From: SCN-70-22 sp046327755
GTDB lineage: Bacteria; Gemmatimonadota; Gemmatimonadetes; Gemmatimonadales; Gemmatimonadaceae
Direction: 5' to 3'
Length of the DNA: 64,000 nt
Assembly: GCA_046327755.1 (NCBI GenBank)
Contig: JAXLXW010000005.1
Span: 124,001 to 188,000, forward strand
The notes beneath the pieces are model-generated. The model saw only the letters and a program-made list of their open reading frames with translations. It was not told where the DNA came from and searched no databases. A program made the translations under genes and the position numbers. Position 1 is the first letter of the stretch. Each line of letters opens with the position of its first letter. This document shows positions 59,304 to 64,000 of this stretch, piece after piece.

Positions 59304-60221
59304 CTACCGGCGAAACAAGCCCTTCATCTTGGAGAAGAGTCCCGATTCCTCCTGCTGCGGCTCAGCTGGCGCTGCAGCTGCGAGGAGCGCCTCGTGCAGC
59401 TCACGGGCAAAGACCAGGATGTCGGGGTACCGATCGGTCGGTTGGCGTGACAGCGCGCGCATGAGCACGGATTCGACCCGCGGGCCAAAATCGAGGTTGG
59501 CGCGGGCCTTGTTGAGCGCGATCGGAGGCTGTGACAGGAGCTGCGTGAACATCTCGCGCGGGCTCTTCGCGAGATACGGGAGCGTCCCCGTCAGGAGGAA
59601 GTAGGCAATCGTTGCGAGCGAGTACTGGTCAGCGGCGGGGGTGACCAGCTCGCCCGACAACGCTTCTGGGGCGACGTACATCAGGGTCCCGACGAAGTAG
59701 CCGGCCCTCGTGAGACGCTCGTCCTGTCGTGTGTCGGTGGCCGCCGCGATCCCGAAGTCGAGGAGCTTCGTGGCCCCCGATTCGGGATCGTACATCGCAT
59801 TGTCGGGTTTCAGGTCGCGATGCACGATGCCCGAATCATGCGCGGCCTTCACGGCCTCCCCGATGCTCAGGATGATGCGCGCGACTTCGTCCCGCGGGAG
59901 GGGAGCGTGGTCCTTGGCGTACCGCTCGAGCAGCTCGCCGGCCGCCCATTCGATGACCAAGTAGTGGTATCCCTCGGCCTCCCCTGTCTCAATCGTGCGG
60001 ATGACATTGGGGTGAATGACGCGTTTACCGAACTCGGCTTCGCGGTTGAAGCGCGCGACGGCGGTTTTCTCCTGTCGGAGCTTGTCGCGCAGCACCTTGA
60101 AGGCCACCTGGCCGTTCTGTGGGTGCTCGGCGCGATAGACGACAGAAGTGCCGCCCTCCCCGACGAGGCTCTTCAGCGTGTAGCCGGCGATCGTCCGCCC
60201 GACAAGATTCTCCTTGGACAC
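59304..60221 (-). CDS. Soluble Ser/Thr protein kinase
   Basis: GTG 60221 gives 305 residues, all kinase domain plus a short tail. Motifs are the glycine loop VGEGGTSVVYRA, Lys in VAFKVLR, Glu in FNREAEF, HRDLKPDN, DFG in LLDFGIAA, and APE in VAPEAL. No transmembrane segment or extracytoplasmic sensor is present, so input must come from partners. It precedes pyrE. The divergent neighbour is the GWxTD lipoprotein, with a 129-bp intergenic space. Confidence 0.88.
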   Translation of the reverse strand: MSKENLVGRTIAGYTLKSLVGEGGTSVVYRAEHPQNGQVAFKVLRDKLRQEKTAVARFNREAEFGKRVIHPNVIRTIETGEAEGYHYLVIEWAAGELLERYAKDHAPLPRDEVARIILSIGEAVKAAHDSGIVHRDLKPDNAMYDPESGATKLLDFGIAAATDTRQDERLTRAGYFVGTLMYVAPEALSGELVTPAADQYSLATIAYFLLTGTLPYLAKSPREMFTQLLSQPPIALNKARANLDFGPRVESVLMRALSRQPTDRYPDILVFARELHEALLAAAAPAEPQQEESGLFSKMKGLFRR

Positions 60222-60350
60222 GGCGCCGAACCTAATGGTCCCCCAGTAGGGCAGCAAGCAATGCGCGAGATTCCCCCAGACTCCTATCTTCCGGCGTCCT
60301 CCTGGGCGTCATTCTCTCCTGCCCGCGCGTCCGGCGCGGCCTGGGTTCCT

Positions 60351-61748
60351 ATGCGTTCGATCCTCCTTCTGTTCGTCGCGCTGGTCTCGCTTGCGGGGTG
60401 TGCCTCAGGGAAGGGGGCGACTCCTGGAAAGGGGCCAGCTCCCGCCCCCGCTCCCGCCGGTCCCGCGGTAGGAGGGCCGGTGTCCAACCGCCGCATTCCG
60501 ACACAGCCGGATCCCGTGACGCTGTATCGCCGGCTGGGGCTCCTCGCCGAAGGTGGTGAGACCCCGTTCGTCGGAGCTTTGGCGTTCCTCGCCGGGCGCA
60601 CGAACGACTCGACGGTCATGGTGCTCACGGTCTCTCTGGCCAATCGCTCACTGCGGTTTGCTCGGGAGGGGGATCGCTATCGTGCTTCGTACAACGTGGG
60701 GCTGGAGATCAAGCGCGGGACGACGGTGGTGCACGACATCAACTCCAAGGAGTCCGTACGCGTGCTGGTCTTCCGGGAGACACAGCGGACGGACGAGAGC
60801 GTGCTTTTTCGCCAGATCATCACGCTCGCGCCGGGGATGTACGACTTGCGCCTCACGGTGCGTGACGATTCCGTCGCGCGCGGGAGCGCGATCGAGGCGA
60901 CCGTTGGGGTGCCGAGACTCGTCGATGGCTCCATCTCCTCGCCGATCGCTTTCTACGAGGCCACTCCGCGCACCACGCTCGATTCGCTCCCGCGCTTCAT
61001 CGCGACGCCGCGGAGCACCACGGTGTTCGGGCGCGACTCCATTCTCCCGATCTATGTCGAGGGGTACGGGAGTGGATCGACGTTTCCGGTGCGCATTTCG
61101 GTGCGCCCCGACGGTGCGAACACGGTGCTGTGGAGCGACTCACTGGCGTTGACGCGCCGTGGGAATCTGTTCTCCGGCACGTTCAACGTGCCGTTGGCAA
61201 AGCTGGGGGTCGGCGTGATGTCGGTTGGGGTCTCGCGGGCCGGGAGTGTCGACACGCTGCGGGCGCCGGTGTTCATCGCGTTTGGCGAGGATCTGCCGGT
61301 CGCGACGTTCAACGAGATGCTCGACTATCTCCGATACTTCGTGAGCTCGTCGCGCTTGTCGGCGATGCGGGATGCCGCGCCGGACCAGCGTGCAGCGCTC
61401 TGGGCGGCCTTCATCCGGGAGACCGACCCGGTACCGCAAACGCCGCAGCACGAGGGGCTTCGCGACTACTTCAACCGCATCGCGCAGGCAAACGCACGTT
61501 TCCGTGAGGAGGGGGCGGCCGGGTGGCTTACCGACCGCGGGCGGGCCTTCGTCGCCCTCGGCCCTCCAGACCAGATCATCGAACCCAACCTGGCCGACAT
61601 GAACCAGCGAGGGCGCAGCCAGATCTGGGAGTACCGGCAGCATCGTCTGCAGATCGTCTTCATCGACCAGACGGGATTCGGTCGTTGGCGGATGACGATC
61701 AGCTCGGAGACGGAGTTCGAGAGCGTGGTGCGGAGAGTCCTTCCGTAA
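60351..61748 (+). CDS. GWxTD-domain lipoprotein
   Basis: ATG 60351 gives 465 residues with signal peptide and lipobox (LVSLAGCASG). A Pro/Ala linker leads to a beta-rich middle (about 75-310: VLTVSLANRSLRFAREGDRYRASYNVGLEI, ITLAPGMYDLRLTVRDD). The C-terminal GWxTD module reads AAGWLTDRGRAFVALGPPDQI, then IWEYRQHRLQIVFIDQTGFGRWRM. The domain family is found mainly in Acidobacteriota, Gemmatimonadota and relatives; the function is unknown, presumably envelope-associated. Confidence 0.85.
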   Translation: MRSILLLFVALVSLAGCASGKGATPGKGPAPAPAPAGPAVGGPVSNRRIPTQPDPVTLYRRLGLLAEGGETPFVGALAFLAGRTNDSTVMVLTVSLANRSLRFAREGDRYRASYNVGLEIKRGTTVVHDINSKESVRVLVFRETQRTDESVLFRQIITLAPGMYDLRLTVRDDSVARGSAIEATVGVPRLVDGSISSPIAFYEATPRTTLDSLPRFIATPRSTTVFGRDSILPIYVEGYGSGSTFPVRISVRPDGANTVLWSDSLALTRRGNLFSGTFNVPLAKLGVGVMSVGVSRAGSVDTLRAPVFIAFGEDLPVATFNEMLDYLRYFVSSSRLSAMRDAAPDQRAALWAAFIRETDPVPQTPQHEGLRDYFNRIAQANARFREEGAAGWLTDRGRAFVALGPPDQIIEPNLADMNQRGRSQIWEYRQHRLQIVFIDQTGFGRWRMTISSETEFESVVRRVLP

Positions 61749-61805
61749 GCTTGGTCAGTCCAATCTCAAGAAGGTTGGTATCTTATTGTTCTTCAATGCC
61801 TTCTC

Positions 61806-61834
61806 TTGACATATCAGAACGGCGGTCCTAAATA
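61806..61834 (+). promoter_or_regulatory. Promoter of the cold-shock gene
   Basis: A consensus -35 TTGACA (61806-61811) and a TAAATA -10-like box (61829-61834) are 17 bp apart, about 70 bp upstream of the start. This leaves a short 5' UTR, and AGGAGG lies just before the ATG. Confidence 0.6.
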
Positions 61835-61904
61835 CGGCGGCGCCAAGGATCTGGGCTCTCAGTCCAGCTCGCGTGCGTTCTGATACCTGCAGGAGGCAAT
61901 TCGT

Positions 61905-62105
61905 ATGGCTAAGGGGAAGGTGAAGTGGTTCAATGATGCCAAGGGCTTCGGCTTCATCGAACAGGAATCTGGAGAGGACGTCTTCGTCCACTTCTCCGCG
62001 ATCCAGATGGACGGCTTCAAGACCCTCGCCGAGGGGCAGATGGTCGAGTTCGAAGTCGAGAGCGGTGCCAAGGGACTCCACGCGAGCAGCGTTACCCGAG
62101 CGTAA
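61905..62105 (+). CDS. Cold-shock protein (CspA family)
   Basis: This 66-residue single CSD protein has GKVKWFNDAKGFGFIEQESG (RNP1) and DVFVHFSAIQMDGFKTLAEG (RNP2), nucleic-acid-binding surface aromatics, and an ideal AGGAGG site before the ATG. Members act as RNA chaperones. Confidence 0.97.
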   Translation: MAKGKVKWFNDAKGFGFIEQESGEDVFVHFSAIQMDGFKTLAEGQMVEFEVESGAKGLHASSVTRA

Positions 62106-62157
62106 GGACGTCACGCACCCCTAGCGCGCCTCCCTCGCGCGCTCGCTCCTCCCATGC

Positions 62158-62195
62158 ACAAGGCCGCCTGCGTTCGAACGGACGGGCGGCCTTGT
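62158..62195 (+). terminator. Hairpin terminator after the cold-shock gene
   Basis: ACAAGGCCGCC and GGCGGCCTTGT pair perfectly over a 16-base loop that contains the palindrome CGTTCGAACG. It is 50 bp after the stop codon; only a weak T tract follows. Confidence 0.55.
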
Positions 62196-62363
62196 CGCAT
62201 CTCGCCGCCTGACTGCCGAGCTTCGCTCCCGCGGCCCCCCTCGTAGCTCCCCGCAGCGCGGTCGGGCAGCGAATGACGGCGCGCGGCGCTAGAGTTGTGC
62301 GTGCCTTGTGCAGGGGATCCGTCGCACGGCCCCGCTGAACCTCACCTCCTTTCCCCTGGTCGC

Positions 62364-64000
62364 GTGCCGCCCGTCACTCCGCCGACCTCACCGACGCTCT
62401 TCCTGATCGATGGGTATGCGCTGATCTATCGCGCCTTCTTCGCCCTGCTCTCGCGTCCGTTGACGACAGCACGTGGCGAGAACACCTCCGCGGCGTGGGG
62501 GGTGGTCAACTTCCTGCAGCGACTCGTCGCCAAGCACCGTCCCGAGTACATCGGATGGGTGCACGACTCTGGGCGGTCGTTCCGGCACGAGATGTATCCG
62601 GCCTACAAGGCGACACGTGAGAAGCTGACGGAGGAGCTGCAGGCCGACTTCGACACCGGGGTGGAGCGCATCAAGGAATTGCTGGAGGCGTTTCGGGTTC
62701 CGGTGCTCGCCGTGAACGGCTACGAAGCGGACGACGTCATCGGGACGCTGGCAGCGCAGGGGGCGGCGCAGGGCGTCAACGTCGTCATCGTCTCGGGCGA
62801 CAAGGACTTCCAGCAGCTCGTTAGGCCCGGGGTGTGGCTCCTCAACCCGGGGCGCGGCGGTCCGGCATCGGTGGATGAGCAGTGGGTGGGGATGGAGAAC
62901 GCCGACGAACGTCTGGGTGTGGCGCCGCAGTTCGTGATCGACTACCTCGCCTTGGTGGGCGACACGTCGGACAACGTGCCCGGGGTTCCGGGGATCGGCG
63001 AGAAGACCGCGAAGGAGTTGGTGGAGGCTTTCGGGCACCTGGAGTCGATCCTCGAGCACGCGGCGGAGGTGACCAAGAAGCGGCCGCGCGAGGCGCTGCT
63101 GGCCAACAGCGAACAGGCGCTCCTGTCGAAGGATCTCGTCACGATTCGCGACACGGTCCCGATCACGCTCGACCTTCCGGCGTTGCAGCGACGTACGTCC
63201 GATACGTCGCGACTGCGGCAGCTCTACAACGAGCTGGAGTTCACCTCGCTGCTGAAGGACCTCGAGGGTGAGGTTCCCGCCGAGCGCGCGAAGGCCGCTC
63301 GTCAGGTGCAATACTCGGTGGTCGACACCACGGAGGCGCTGGCGTCGCTGGTGTCGACGCTTCGCGAGGCGAAGCGCTTCGCCTTCGACACCGAGACGGT
63401 CGCCGAACCGGGGAGCCCGACCAAGGTGGATCCACTGCGGTCGCGTCTGGTCTCCATTTCCATCGCGACGGGTGCGGGCGTGGGGTACTACCTCCCGTTT
63501 GCACACCGGGAGTGGGTGCCGGAGCAAGGAGCGCTCGCCCTCGATCTTGGCGGAGAGGCTACGGCCGGTGGCAAGGGGAAGGGGGCCGGCGCCAGTGCGC
63601 GCGGACCAGACGGTGACAGCATTGCAGCGCGCGCCCTCGCGGGCGGCCCGACCCCGGTGCAGAACCTCCCGCCGCTCCTGAGCGACGAGTTGCGCGACTT
63701 CCGCGCGGTACTGGAGGATCCGGCGATCGCCAAGGTGGGGCAGAACGCCAAGTTTGACCTGCTGGTGTTGCGCACCGCGGGGGTGACCGTGCGCGGGATC
63801 GATTTCGACACGATGCTGGCCAGCTACGTGCTCGATCCCGGGCGTCGGTCGCACTCGCTCGACCTGCTGGCGTCCGAGTTCCTTGATCACACGATGATCT
63901 CGTATGAGGCGCTGTGCGGGAAGGGGAAGCAGGAGCTCCCGTTCGACGTGGTCCCGATCGAGTGCGCGCGTGACTACTCGTGTGAGGATGCCGACGTGAC
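62364..64000 (+). CDS. polA: DNA polymerase I, N-terminal part (runs off the window)
   Basis: GTG 62364 opens a frame that remains open to the end of the window (545 codons). The 5' nuclease domain is clear: LFLIDGYALIYRAFFAL, MYPAYKATREK, NGYEADDVIGTLA, VSGDKDFQQLV, GVPGIGEKTAKELV. The proofreading domain follows with FAFDTET (D-x-E), GQNAKFDLLVL, and YSCED. All three exonuclease motifs appear intact. A Gly/Ala-rich insert at about residues 400-430 is unconserved. The polymerase domain lies outside the window. Confidence 0.93.
   Translation, partial: MPPVTPPTSPTLFLIDGYALIYRAFFALLSRPLTTARGENTSAAWGVVNFLQRLVAKHRPEYIGWVHDSGRSFRHEMYPAYKATREKLTEELQADFDTGVERIKELLEAFRVPVLAVNGYEADDVIGTLAAQGAAQGVNVVIVSGDKDFQQLVRPGVWLLNPGRGGPASVDEQWVGMENADERLGVAPQFVIDYLALVGDTSDNVPGVPGIGEKTAKELVEAFGHLESILEHAAEVTKKRPREALLANSEQALLSKDLVTIRDTVPITLDLPALQRRTSDTSRLRQLYNELEFTSLLKDLEGEVPAERAKAARQVQYSVVDTTEALASLVSTLREAKRFAFDTETVAEPGSPTKVDPLRSRLVSISIATGAGVGYYLPFAHREWVPEQGALALDLGGEATAGGKGKGAGASARGPDGDSIAARALAGGPTPVQNLPPLLSDELRDFRAVLEDPAIAKVGQNAKFDLLVLRTAGVTVRGIDFDTMLASYVLDPGRRSHSLDLLASEFLDHTMISYEALCGKGKQELPFDVVPIECARDYSCEDADV

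Noticed and set aside
62388..63890. Minus-strand frame of 500 codons opposite polA
   Set aside because: The plus strand encodes polA 5'-nuclease and exonuclease motifs; no minus-strand family is visible.

Overview
The window is high-GC bacterial chromosome containing a canonical replication-origin gene cluster: mnmE, yidC, yidD, rnpA and rpmH on the minus strand face dnaA and dnaN on the plus strand. The gene mix suggests Gemmatimonadota, or a close high-GC neighbour. Indicators are a GWxTD-domain lipoprotein, a SusC-type plug lipoprotein, two eukaryote-type Ser/Thr kinases (one fused to TolB/FlgO-like and TPR-like regions), paired M16 peptidases, an S9 dipeptidyl peptidase, and many secreted proteins and lipoproteins. 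The taxon is inferred from family content only; there is no rRNA in the window.

Layout. 1-3.4 kb is an accessory patch: an RhtA-type exporter, three REP-like GGGGTCAG/CTGACCCC palindromes, a DUF2188 gene and a broken DUF4143 ATPase. 3.5-10 kb carries a kinase/TPR protein, a plug-only lipoprotein, a LamG-like secreted protein and an Ig-repeat lipoprotein. 10.5-18.2 kb holds two regulated cassettes: ArsR with a tandem SRPBCC protein, and TetR with an M19 dipeptidase, diverging from MaoC and acyl-CoA ligase across an inverted-repeat operator. Between them is a CocE-like hydrolase. 18.2-27.8 kb has an S9 peptidase, tRNA-Phe, a Tat-exported TIM-barrel protein, a PAS hybrid histidine kinase and a secreted M16 pair. 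27.8-40.1 kb is a minus-strand housekeeping block: queF, rhomboid, a cysteine-less QueE-like protein, ddl, cystathionine beta-synthase, a TonB-like lipoprotein, mutS, a SPOR protein, holA, anti-sigma and ECF sigma. 40.4-50.9 kb has a Nudix hydrolase, a second M16 pair, YdcF, TetR, a beta-CASP RNase, upp, a DUF2268 protease and mnmE. 50.9-57.6 kb is the origin region plus rnpB. 57.7-64 kb has an AraC regulator, pyrE, a kinase, the GWxTD protein, a cold-shock protein and the 5' part of polA.

The most interesting observations are the QueE-like protein that has lost all three cluster-binding cysteines, 1.4 kb from an atypical QueF; an rnpA whose conserved N-terminus has no start codon in frame; phased TTGAT nonamers and DnaA boxes around a compositionally distinct dnaA-dnaN segment; an orphan plus-strand terminator after queF; REP-like elements without a visible transposase; and several well-formed operators.
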